From Candidatus Aminicenantota bacterium (GTDB lineage Bacteria; Acidobacteriota; Aminicenantia; Aminicenantales; Aminicenantaceae): 5,256 bases of DNA. Position numbers and translations under genes: made by a program. Numbering within the stretch: position 1 is the stretch's first letter; each line of letters starts with the position of its first letter. Below the pieces are notes generated by a model. It had not been told where the DNA came from and did not search any database. It worked only from the letters and a program-made list of their open reading frames with translations. The stretch is taken from positions 1 to 5,256 of the forward strand of contig JAUWYH010000117.1 in the NCBI GenBank assembly GCA_030615975.1, in the 5' to 3' direction. This document shows positions 1 through 5,129 of the stretch, piece after piece.

Positions 1-37
1 TGGGATAAACACTTTACTTTATAATTTCTTCCAATGA

Positions 38-112
38 AAAAGTGATGAATCAACCGGGAAGGATGGGATCAAACTTGGTCGGAGGGTTGCTGAGCTTGAA
101 AAAATTGCGTAG
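38..112 (+). pseudogene. Possible C-terminal remnant of a flavodoxin-type oxidoreductase
   Basis: Reading from base 38, 24 codons run open to a TAG at 110-112 and end in a protein-like stretch, GIKLGRRVAELEKIA. This amphipathic helix, with its 'G-x-x-L-G-R-R-V-A-E-L' pattern, resembles the C-terminal helix of flavodoxin-fold NAD(P)H/FMN-dependent reductases. An in-frame TGA at 35-37 blocks the frame on the 5' side, and no start codon with a ribosome binding site lies inside it. If this is a gene end it is either decayed or frameshifted near base 35. Its stop codon sits at the left edge of the palindromic element that follows. The family assignment rests on one short helix and could be chance. 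Confidence 0.22.
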
Positions 113-392
113 ATACTAAGCAGAGCATTTTATTGTTTGCATTGGACATAACCGAGAAGGGTCTATGATGGTCATGAGGTCTTTTCTTCTGTTCCGAGGC
201 TCTCGGCCTGGTCTTTTCTACGACTTATCTGCAGGGGAGTCTTGCCCCCTCCGCATTCCCCCGCAAGCGGGAGCTGCGGCTTCCCCCACTGATAAGTCGT
301 GAAAAGGACAGTGGCCTTCCACCAGTCACGGCAGAAAAGACCTCATGCCCCTTCCCGACTTTGCAAACTATTTGATGCTCTCAGTAGTAACT
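111..392. repeat. Long imperfect palindrome, MITE-like, with multi-hairpin core
   Basis: About 282 non-coding bases in which the right half is, block by block, the reverse complement of the left. The blocks are: 111-141 with 362-392 (23 of 31 positions match, including TACTA, AGAGCAT and GTTTGCA); GAAGGG 156-161 with 349-354; 173-191 with 332-347 (CATGAGGTCTTTTCTG, with a 3-base insertion on the left); and 214-229 with 291-305 (TTTTC, ACGACTTATC, with one extra T on the left). Smaller hairpins fill the gaps: CCGAG-GCT-CTCGG (194-206), GTGG-CCTT-CCAC (311-322), CCGCA/TGCGG (251-255/275-279) and CCCG-CAAG-CGGG (260-271). The core is GC-rich while both flanks are AT-rich. No ORF of note lies within, and I see no clear target-site duplication. 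The size and terminal inverted repeats fit a non-autonomous mobile element; a structured RNA or a decayed inverted duplication are alternatives. The palindrome itself is certain; its mobility is inferred. Confidence 0.75.
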
Positions 393-427
393 CTTATCCA
401 GTTTCTTGAAATAAGTCCTCATTATTA

Positions 428-456
428 TTGATTTGAGTTGTGCATGATGACATATT
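428..456 (+). promoter_or_regulatory. Weak candidate sigma-70 promoter for the DUF369 gene
   Basis: TTGATT (428-433) and CATATT (451-456) are 17 bp apart, each matching four of six consensus bases, and would start transcription about 45 bases before the ATG at 509. The surrounding AT-rich stretch 393-508 holds no gene. Apart from this site and a 12-bp direct repeat I see nothing else in it. AT-rich DNA produces such matches often, so this is tentative. Confidence 0.3.
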
Positions 457-514
457 TAGTTTATGAAGAATGTGTACCGTTTTAATTTGAATTAAAAAAG
501 GCTAGTTTATGAAG
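457..514 (+). repeat. 12-bp direct repeat spanning the DUF369 gene start
   Basis: TAGTTTATGAAG occurs at 457-468 and again at 503-514, 46 bp apart. The second copy contains the true start codon (ATG 509-511) and second codon. The first copy offers an equivalent ATG at 463 that opens only a 10-codon frame (MKNVYRFNLN, stop 493-495). Only the second copy follows a purine-rich run (AAAAAAGG, 494-501). It may be a local duplication of the initiation region, or chance in AT-rich DNA. Confidence 0.4.
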
Positions 515-886
515 CGCAGGATTATAATCGAGGCTGGAGAAATAAAAAGTGAGGCAACTTTAGCTGAAAGTGAAGCAGCTAAGAAAATTTGGGACTCTCT
601 TCCAATAGAATCTACATGTAACATCTGGGGAGATGAGGTTTATTTTAGCATTTCCATGTCTCTTTCTCTGGATGAAACTGCTAAAGAGATTGTTGATATG
701 GGAGATTTAGGTTATTGGCCGACAGGTAAGGCATTATGCATTTTTTTTGGCCCCACGCCTATCAGCGAAGGTGATGAGATACGTCCTGCCAGTGCAGTCA
801 ATATTGTGGGTAAGGTTATTGGCAACCCAAAGATATTTAAAAAGGTATCTTTTGGCATGAATGTTCGGGTGAAAAAAGCAGAATAG
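509..886 (+). CDS. Cyclophilin-like fold protein, DUF369/TM1367 family
   Basis: A complete 125-residue protein starting at ATG 509, preceded by AAAAAAGG (494-501) as ribosome binding site. Family hallmarks are visible: WGDEVYF at 40-46, then the signature GDLGYWPTGKALCIFFGPTP at 65-84, then EGDEIRPASAVNIVGKV at 87-103, and a basic C-terminus. This order matches the small single-domain proteins of the DUF369 / 'Cyclophil_like' family, whose structural prototype is TM1367 of Thermotoga maritima, a minimal beta-barrel related to cyclophilin. Members are cytoplasmic, near this length, and occur mainly in archaea, thermophiles and anaerobes. Prolyl isomerase activity has not, to my knowledge, been firmly established for them, so none is claimed. 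No signal peptide or membrane segment is seen. It stands alone, with 196 non-coding bases before the next gene, and no functional link to its neighbours is evident. Confidence 0.88.
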   Translation: MKRRIIIEAGEIKSEATLAESEAAKKIWDSLPIESTCNIWGDEVYFSISMSLSLDETAKEIVDMGDLGYWPTGKALCIFFGPTPISEGDEIRPASAVNIVGKVIGNPKIFKKVSFGMNVRVKKAE

Positions 887-984
887 GGCAAACAGGGCTA
901 TACTTTTGAGAAAATAGTAGGTGGCTTTAGGTTTTTCTTTAAGTGCTTTTATCCTTATTTCATGGAGATTAATTTATTCAGTGT

Positions 985-1013
985 TTGACTTAGAAATATG
1001 GTAAATATAATAA
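985..1013 (+). promoter_or_regulatory. Sigma-70 promoter of the TetR regulator gene
   Basis: TTGACT (985-990) matches five of six -35 bases. A perfect TATAAT follows at 1006-1011 with a short 15-bp spacer; the overlapping TAATAA (1008-1013) gives the usual 17 bp. Transcription would begin near 1018-1020, leaving a leader of about 63 bases before ATG 1083. I found no convincing palindromic operator overlapping it, so autoregulation cannot be shown from the sequence. Confidence 0.55.
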
Positions 1014-1082
1014 TTAAAGGTATTGGATATTTTGATAAGTTATGAGTTAATTTTGAATTGATTATTTAATAGGAGAATAGAT

Positions 1083-1700
1083 ATGGATAAGTTAACAGGC
1101 AAACTTAATGGGCTTGATTGGGTTACCAATCCAGATGAGACGAGAAGTAAGATCATAGATGCAGCAAGTGTCCTTTATGCCAGAAAAGGCTTTGCAGAAA
1201 CTTCACTTCAAGAGATTTCCGAAAAGGCGGGTGTGACCAGGTCAGTCACGCGCCGCTATGTGAAGACAAAGTCGGAAATCATGAGAATGATCATGGAAGA
1301 TATCCTCACCCGCTTTCAGGAAAACCTTGTCAAGATGATTAAGGACATTGATGATCCAGAGGAGAGGTTAACTGCTGCGCTCCACATTTATTTAACAGTA
1401 GTGGATCAGCAAAGAGAGAAGGCGCTTTTGATCTATCAGAAATCCAGTTCCCTTGACAGGGCTTCCAAGACGCGGGTGATGCAGCTGGAGGTGGATGTGA
1501 GCAATGTTTTCGCAAAAATCATCAGTGAAGGGATTGAGCAGGGTGTATTTAAAAAGATTGATGTGGACTTAATGGCCTTTAATATTATGATATTGGCTCA
1601 CATGTGGGTTTTAAAGAGATGGCATTTCAAGAAGCGTCTCAGCCTTGATACATACTTCAAGCTCCAACTGGAAATTATTATGGATGCTTTGAAGGAATAA
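1083..1700 (+). CDS. TetR/AcrR-family transcriptional regulator
   Basis: A 205-residue protein of normal TetR length. ATG 1083 is preceded by AGGAG at 1071-1075, 7 bases upstream, which fixes the start. After an unusual 18-20 residue N-terminal extension, the DNA-binding domain occupies about residues 21-67: helix 1 RSKIIDAASVLYARKGFAET, then SLQEISEKAGVTRSVTRRYV containing the recognition helix, then KTKSEIMRMIMEDIL. The rest (70-205) is the all-helical ligand and dimer domain. Its LAHMWVLKRWHFKKR motif (171-185) recalls TetR regulators of the FadR/KstR2 sort that bind acyl-CoAs, an impression from memory rather than an alignment. It probably acts as a cytoplasmic dimeric repressor. The crotonase gene 162 bp downstream on the same strand is a plausible target, supporting an acyl-CoA ligand, but neither operator nor ligand is shown by the sequence. 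Confidence 0.9.
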   Translation: MDKLTGKLNGLDWVTNPDETRSKIIDAASVLYARKGFAETSLQEISEKAGVTRSVTRRYVKTKSEIMRMIMEDILTRFQENLVKMIKDIDDPEERLTAALHIYLTVVDQQREKALLIYQKSSSLDRASKTRVMQLEVDVSNVFAKIISEGIEQGVFKKIDVDLMAFNIMILAHMWVLKRWHFKKRLSLDTYFKLQLEIIMDALKE

Positions 1701-1804
1701 TTTGCTTTTTGGTTAGCTGCCATTCTCATTCGCTCTTTTTGAAAATGAGGAGATTTTTTAGGAATCCTTCCCAAAAAAATAGAGGATGCAGGTCTACACA
1801 GGAT

Positions 1805-1841
1805 AAAGGCAGTTGAAGATTTGCACTTTAACCGCCTTTTT
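1805..1841 (+). terminator. Intrinsic terminator or attenuator between tetR and the crotonase gene
   Basis: AAAGGCAGTT (1805-1814) pairs with AACCGCCTTT (1830-1839), nine pairs plus one A-C mismatch around a 15-base loop, and five T residues run 1837-1841. It lies 104 bases past the tetR stop but only 21 bases before the crotonase ATG, so there is no room for a promoter after it. Transcripts for the crotonase must pass through it, making readthrough or attenuation possible. The loop is long and the stem imperfect, so termination may be weak. A poorer hairpin (CTCATT 1725-1730 with AATGAG 1744-1749, then six T at 1754-1759) lies closer to tetR. Confidence 0.5.
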
Positions 1842-1862
1842 CCTTAAAAGAGAGGTATTAAA

Positions 1863-2723
1863 ATGGATCTCAACTGTACGCGATATGAAGTTGACAGTGG
1901 TGTAGCGACGGTCACACTGCATCGCCCGAACAAGATGAATGCCTTAACAGGCACAATGCGAGAGGAACTGATCAGGATTTTTGCGGAGGCCGATCGCGAT
2001 GACACGGTTCGCGTCATTGTGGTGACGGGTGCAGGCAAAGCGTTTTGTGCAGGTGCAGATCTGTCTTCTGGCGGCTCGACCTTTGATCAATCTAAAAAGA
2101 ATGGTCGGAAAGTTACAATCATCGAACACCGTGACGGAGGTGGCCAGATTTCCCTTGCCATCTTCAGCTGCCGCAAGCCAGTAATTGCGGCAATTAACGG
2201 ACACGCAGTGGGTGTGGGCATAACGATGACCCTATCAATGGATATACGGATTGTGGCCGCGGATGCTAAGATCGGTTTTGTCTTTACTCGGCGTGGCGTT
2301 GTTCCAGATGCATGCTCTTCGTGGTTTCTGCCGCGGATCGTCGGCATATCCAAGGCCACTGAGCTCATATATACAGGGCGCGTGTTCCGCGCCAAGGAGG
2401 AAGCAAACTCAGGATTGTTCAATTACGTGGTGCCACGCGATGAGGTGCTTCCCAAGGCGATGGCGATTGCTATGGAGATAACGGAAAGCACCTCCGCGGT
2501 GTCTGTGGCCCTCAGTAAGGCACTCCTCTGGCACGGGCTCGCCGAGGATGATCCCCAGTCCGTTCACCTTATAGACTCGCGCTGTTTCTATTGGGCAGGT
2601 CGACAAAAGGACGCCTACGAGGGTATTCAGAGCTTCTTGGATAAGCGCCCGCCGAAGTTCACCATGAGCCCCTCAGCTGACATGCCGGATTTTTACCCCT
2701 GGTGGAAGGAAACCAAAGTGTAA
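1863..2723 (+). CDS. Crotonase-superfamily acyl-CoA isomerase/hydratase-like protein
   Basis: A 286-residue cytoplasmic protein. ATG 1863 follows AGAGAGG (1849-1855) at 7 bases. The crotonase fold is plain: RPNKMNALT (21-29), the CoA/oxyanion motif GKAFCAGADLS (58-68), PVIAAINGHAVGVGITM (106-122), then GFVFTRRGVVPD (138-149), SSWFLPRIVG (152-161) and TGRVFRAKEE (171-180). Aligned by eye with rat mitochondrial enoyl-CoA hydratase, catalytic Glu144 falls on Thr121 and Glu164 on Phe141, so classical water addition is unlikely. Asp149 in 'VVPD' sits where isomerase-type relatives such as PaaG, and 4-chlorobenzoyl-CoA dehalogenase (Asp145), carry an acid. The C-terminal KRPPKF...MPDFYPWW tail is typical of a subfamily usually annotated simply as enoyl-CoA hydratase. 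Substrate is unknown. The gene is visibly richer in G+C than its neighbours, hinting at separate ancestry. TetR upstream and plsC downstream suggest a lipid or acyl-CoA role. Confidence 0.88.
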   Translation: MDLNCTRYEVDSGVATVTLHRPNKMNALTGTMREELIRIFAEADRDDTVRVIVVTGAGKAFCAGADLSSGGSTFDQSKKNGRKVTIIEHRDGGGQISLAIFSCRKPVIAAINGHAVGVGITMTLSMDIRIVAADAKIGFVFTRRGVVPDACSSWFLPRIVGISKATELIYTGRVFRAKEEANSGLFNYVVPRDEVLPKAMAIAMEITESTSAVSVALSKALLWHGLAEDDPQSVHLIDSRCFYWAGRQKDAYEGIQSFLDKRPPKFTMSPSADMPDFYPWWKETKV

Positions 2724-2813
2724 ACATTGCTGTTCCCTGGCCTGTTTTTCGCAAACAGACGCACGAAGGGCCCTACAAATGTGTAAAAAGAATTTAAGAT
2801 GTCAATACTCCGT

Positions 2814-2842
2814 TTGAGCCTCAATCAATCTGTTTTTATGAA
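2814..2842 (+). promoter_or_regulatory. Candidate promoter for the plsC-type gene
   Basis: TTGAGC (2814-2819) and TATGAA (2837-2842) have an ideal 17-bp spacer and four of six matches each. The start point would be near 2849, leaving a leader of only about 14 bases that still just includes the AGG (2851-2853) serving as ribosome binding site. If real, the acyltransferase is transcribed independently of the crotonase gene. The short leader lowers confidence. Confidence 0.33.
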
Positions 2843-2862
2843 TACTTTTTAGGTTAGCGTTT

Positions 2863-3453
2863 ATGGAAGGAAGAAAGAACTGGGTCTTAAAGACTATAAA
2901 AACTGCGAGCGGGATTTTGCTGTCCCCATTCTTTCGCTTAGAAAGAGACGGGATGGAAAATTTGCCTCAAGGGAGCGCCTTCATTCTTTTACCAAAACAT
3001 CAGCGGTGGGTGGACATTCCCCTGCTTAGCCTTGCCACACCCAGGCCTCTTTATTATATAGCCAAACATGATCTATTCAAGAACTCCCTCAGCAACTGGT
3101 TTATAAGATCTCTTGGTGGCATTCCTTTAAACCGGCAACGTCCTTTAGAGAGCAGACGATCTCTGAAGGCTATGATTGAATTCATAAAAGAAGGAGAGGG
3201 GGTTGTAGTTTTTCCTGAAGGCACCTACTACAGAAATAAAATGGGTCCTGCAAATGTAGGCATTGTGAGACTCATTCTTTCTCGTTTCTCTATTCCTTTT
3301 ATTCCTGTGGGGGTGAATTACTCGAGGCAGGGAGTTCGGTCCTTGGTTCAGATCAATTTCGGCAAGGCCATTTATGCAGACCCATCAGCACCTGCAAGCT
3401 CATTTCTTGATAATGTGATGAAAGACATCGCAGAGCTTTCAGGATTGTGTTAA
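2863..3453 (+). CDS. PlsC-type lysophospholipid / 1-acylglycerol-3-phosphate acyltransferase
   Basis: A 196-residue member of the LPLAT/PlsC family, which moves an acyl group from acyl-CoA or acyl-ACP to a lysophospholipid or related alcohol at the inner membrane face. The motifs appear in order: motif I H-x4-D as KHQRWVD (45-51; His46 and Asp51 form the catalytic pair), motif II GGIPLNR (85-91), motif III FPEGT (117-121, phosphate binding) and motif IV IPFIPVGV (144-151). Motif I has Lys where most members have Asn before the His. The protein is shorter than typical 220-250 residue PlsC and lacks an obvious long N-terminal membrane anchor; residues 7-25 are only moderately hydrophobic. ATG 2863 has a modest AGG at 2851-2853. 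It lies 139 bp after the crotonase gene and converges with the transporter gene. Whether it is the housekeeping PlsC or an accessory acyltransferase cannot be decided here. Confidence 0.88.
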   Translation: MEGRKNWVLKTIKTASGILLSPFFRLERDGMENLPQGSAFILLPKHQRWVDIPLLSLATPRPLYYIAKHDLFKNSLSNWFIRSLGGIPLNRQRPLESRRSLKAMIEFIKEGEGVVVFPEGTYYRNKMGPANVGIVRLILSRFSIPFIPVGVNYSRQGVRSLVQINFGKAIYADPSAPASSFLDNVMKDIAELSGLC

Positions 3454-3587
3454 TTCTTGTTTCAGGGCAGATACTTTAAAGAATATAGTCTGGTGGATAG
3501 AAGTCTGATCTTTCTTTAACGCTATTTCTGTACATATGGCCCCATAATTATATATCCCTGCATCTAACCTGATAAAAAATCACCCAC

Positions 3588-4823
3588 TCAATCATTTTTT
3601 TTAACAAAGAAACACAGAATAATCACAGTGACAAAAGCCATAGCTCCACCAAAAAGGAACGGAGCGCTTGGAATAAGGGAAAAGAGGATTCCAGCAATAA
3701 TACTGGCAGGGAGCAATCCGATTCCAACAATGGTATGGTAAAACCCAAGCGCAGTTGCCTTTGAATCTTTTGGAGCTATATCTGAGACAAAGGCCTTTTC
3801 TATTCCTTCTGTCATTGCGTAATAGATTCCATACAAAGGCCAAAAAAACCACAAAAGGGAATTGGTTTTATGGCTTATAAAACCGAAAGCGATGTATACA
3901 ACTGCATAGAGCCCGTAGCCTGCTATAAGTAACTTTTTTCGTCCAATTCTGTCAGAAAGAGAACCGAATCCAGTGGAGAGGAGAGATGTGGAAAGATTGA
4001 AAATAAGATACATGAGAATGACTGTAGGAAGAGCATGCCCGAGATTCATACTGCGAAGCAGCAAAAATTGGTTTGAAGAGTTTCCAAGGGTAAATATAAG
4101 CTGGGCAAGAAAGAAGATTTGAAGATTCTTATCATATTGCCGGATGTTCAGATTTGGTTTGGGTTTTTGGTTTTTTGCTGTTTGAACAATTTGGAGTTTT
4201 TTCTCTTTGATAAAAAATAGAAAGATTACTCCTATAAAGGCAGGGATAATCGAGATGAGAAACAGTGTATAAAAGGAATTCAGATCTTTAAGTGTCTTGG
4301 TGATAGGATCCATAAATTGCAGGACCAGAAAGAAGCAGATAAGTGCACCCAATGTGGCACCGGCAAAATCCATTCCTCTGTGAAAACCGAATGCTTTTCC
4401 CTGTGACTCCTTTGGAGTAGATTCTGAGATCAGTGCGTCCCGGGGGGCTGTCCGGATGCCTTTTCCGACACGGTCAAATAAACGAGCGAGAAGAACGAAA
4501 TACCATCCAAAAGAAGAAAGAAGGAGAAGAAATTTTGCCAGAGCGGATGTACTATAACCTGCAATAGCAGGAGTTTTCCTGTTTTGAATCTTATCAGAAT
4601 AGTAACCAAAAAAAACTTTAAGCAGACTGGCTGTGGATTCTGCTACCCCCTCTATAATCCCCAGAATAGGACCCAGCAGGGCTTTTTTAGAGACCATAAT
4701 CATACTTACAAAGGCCTGTAGAAGGGGATAAATCATTTCAGAGGAGACATCTGTAAAAAAGGAGGTAAAACCAGTGAGAACAATGTTTCTGGTAATCGCC
4801 TTTTTCTCTCCGGTGTTCTGCAT
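3588..4823 (-). CDS. Major facilitator superfamily (MFS) transporter
   Basis: A 411-residue inner-membrane transporter with about twelve hydrophobic segments in two halves, separated by a basic cytoplasmic loop (about 205-233). I chose ATG 4823: AAGGA (complement of 4831-4835) lies 7 bases before it, whereas the longer frame opens with TTG at 4844 and has no ribosome binding site. MFS motif A appears in both halves, GYYSDKIQNRK (73-83) and GSLSDRIGRKK (287-297). Further conserved stretches are FTSFFTDVSSEMIYPLL (19-35), EGVAESTASLLK (58-69) and DRVGKGIRTAPRDALIS (117-133), diagnostic of a widespread uncharacterised MFS subfamily with drug-efflux-like sequence; 'EGIEKAFVSDIAPKD' (339-353) repeats part of this pattern in the second half. 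Substrate is unknown. It converges with plsC over 134 bases, where I see no strong terminator for either gene. Confidence 0.9.
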   Translation of the reverse strand: MQNTGEKKAITRNIVLTGFTSFFTDVSSEMIYPLLQAFVSMIMVSKKALLGPILGIIEGVAESTASLLKVFFGYYSDKIQNRKTPAIAGYSTSALAKFLLLLSSFGWYFVLLARLFDRVGKGIRTAPRDALISESTPKESQGKAFGFHRGMDFAGATLGALICFFLVLQFMDPITKTLKDLNSFYTLFLISIIPAFIGVIFLFFIKEKKLQIVQTAKNQKPKPNLNIRQYDKNLQIFFLAQLIFTLGNSSNQFLLLRSMNLGHALPTVILMYLIFNLSTSLLSTGFGSLSDRIGRKKLLIAGYGLYAVVYIAFGFISHKTNSLLWFFWPLYGIYYAMTEGIEKAFVSDIAPKDSKATALGFYHTIVGIGLLPASIIAGILFSLIPSAPFLFGGAMAFVTVIILCFFVKKND

Positions 4824-4878
4824 AGCCCATTCCTTATTTTTCAAAAAGTTCGCTAAATAGTTCCTGTGATTATTCTCT

Positions 4879-4899
4879 GGAAAACTCTAGAATTTTTCC
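4879..4899. promoter_or_regulatory. Near-palindrome upstream of the MFS gene, possible operator
   Basis: AAAACTCTAGAATTTT (4881-4896) is symmetric about a central CTAG with one mismatched pair (4885/4892). Outer bases G4879 and C4898 can add a pair if one T bulges. It lies about 58 bases before the transporter start, a reasonable operator position, and has no U-run after it on either strand, so it is not a terminator. The regulator, if any, is unknown. Confidence 0.3.
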
Positions 4900-4997
4900 C
4901 CTTGAGGAGTGATTGAATAATGTTTTCGGATTTTTCCATTAACATTTATTCTTATGATAAAGGCAACAATTTTTGTTTTAAGGGGTTTTATATATGC

Positions 4998-5026
4998 TTG
5001 ACCATTCAGAACGCTTCTTCTATACT
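4998..5026 (+). promoter_or_regulatory. Strong sigma-70 promoter for the lipoprotein gene
   Basis: TTGACC (4998-5003, five of six) and TATACT (5021-5026, five of six) are separated by exactly 17 bp. Transcription would begin near 5033, giving a leader of about 97 bases before ATG 5130. It is the best promoter match in the window. Confidence 0.6.
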
Positions 5027-5129
5027 CCCTTTACCAAAAATGTGAACCTGTATTTCACGTCCCCAGAAATCTAACGCAGTGTTTGCTGCAAGCTCATCAG
5101 GGAGCATGTGCCAAAGCCAGTGGAAGAAA

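Larger units (their letters stand above)
4824..5129. other. Divergent intergenic region between the MFS and lipoprotein genes
   Basis: These 306 AT-rich bases separate the start of the - strand transporter from the + strand lipoprotein gene. They hold the transporter's ribosome binding site (4831-4835), a near-palindrome at 4879-4899, a strong + strand promoter (4998-5026) and a 26-codon ORF (4994-5074) that is doubtful. I found no convincing - strand promoter for the transporter, although it must have one here. Confidence 0.6.

Noticed and set aside
45..119. Short + frame ATG 45 to TAA (24 codons) beside the palindrome
   Set aside because: No ribosome binding site and no recognisable protein pattern; the frame shifted by one base looks more protein-like.
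173..347. Cloverleaf-like fold that might be a tRNA or tmRNA
   Set aside because: The arms are far too long, there is no T-loop GTTCRA motif, no anticodon arm of normal size and no CCA end; the fold comes from nested inverted repeats.
95..411. CTTGAAA at 95-101 and 405-411 as a target-site duplication of the palindrome
   Set aside because: The copies lie 9 and 12 bases away from the inferred ends instead of abutting them, and a 7-mer in AT-rich DNA is easily chance.
1844..2606. Several open frames antisense to, or out of frame with, the crotonase gene (65-111 codons)
   Set aside because: They lie within a gene with clear crotonase motifs and arise from its G+C-rich codon use; none shows a family motif.
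2742..2758. Hairpin CTGTTT-loop-AAACAG after the crotonase gene as a terminator
   Set aside because: The T residues lie in the left arm, not after the stem, and no U-run follows on either strand; a weak A/T-rich hairpin is not enough.
3476..3519. Inverted repeat TTAAAGAA / TTCTTTAA between plsC and the transporter as a terminator
   Set aside because: Low-G+C 8-bp arms with a 28-base loop and no adjoining U-run; chance occurrence in AT-rich DNA is likely.
3574..3602. A-run / T-run pair as a bidirectional terminator for the convergent genes
   Set aside because: The stem would be only A-T pairs and one arm lies inside the transporter's last codons; the stability is too low to claim.
3601..3852. 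83-codon - strand frame inside the transporter gene
   Set aside because: It is a shifted-frame shadow of the transporter's C-terminal half, which carries clear MFS motifs in the main frame.
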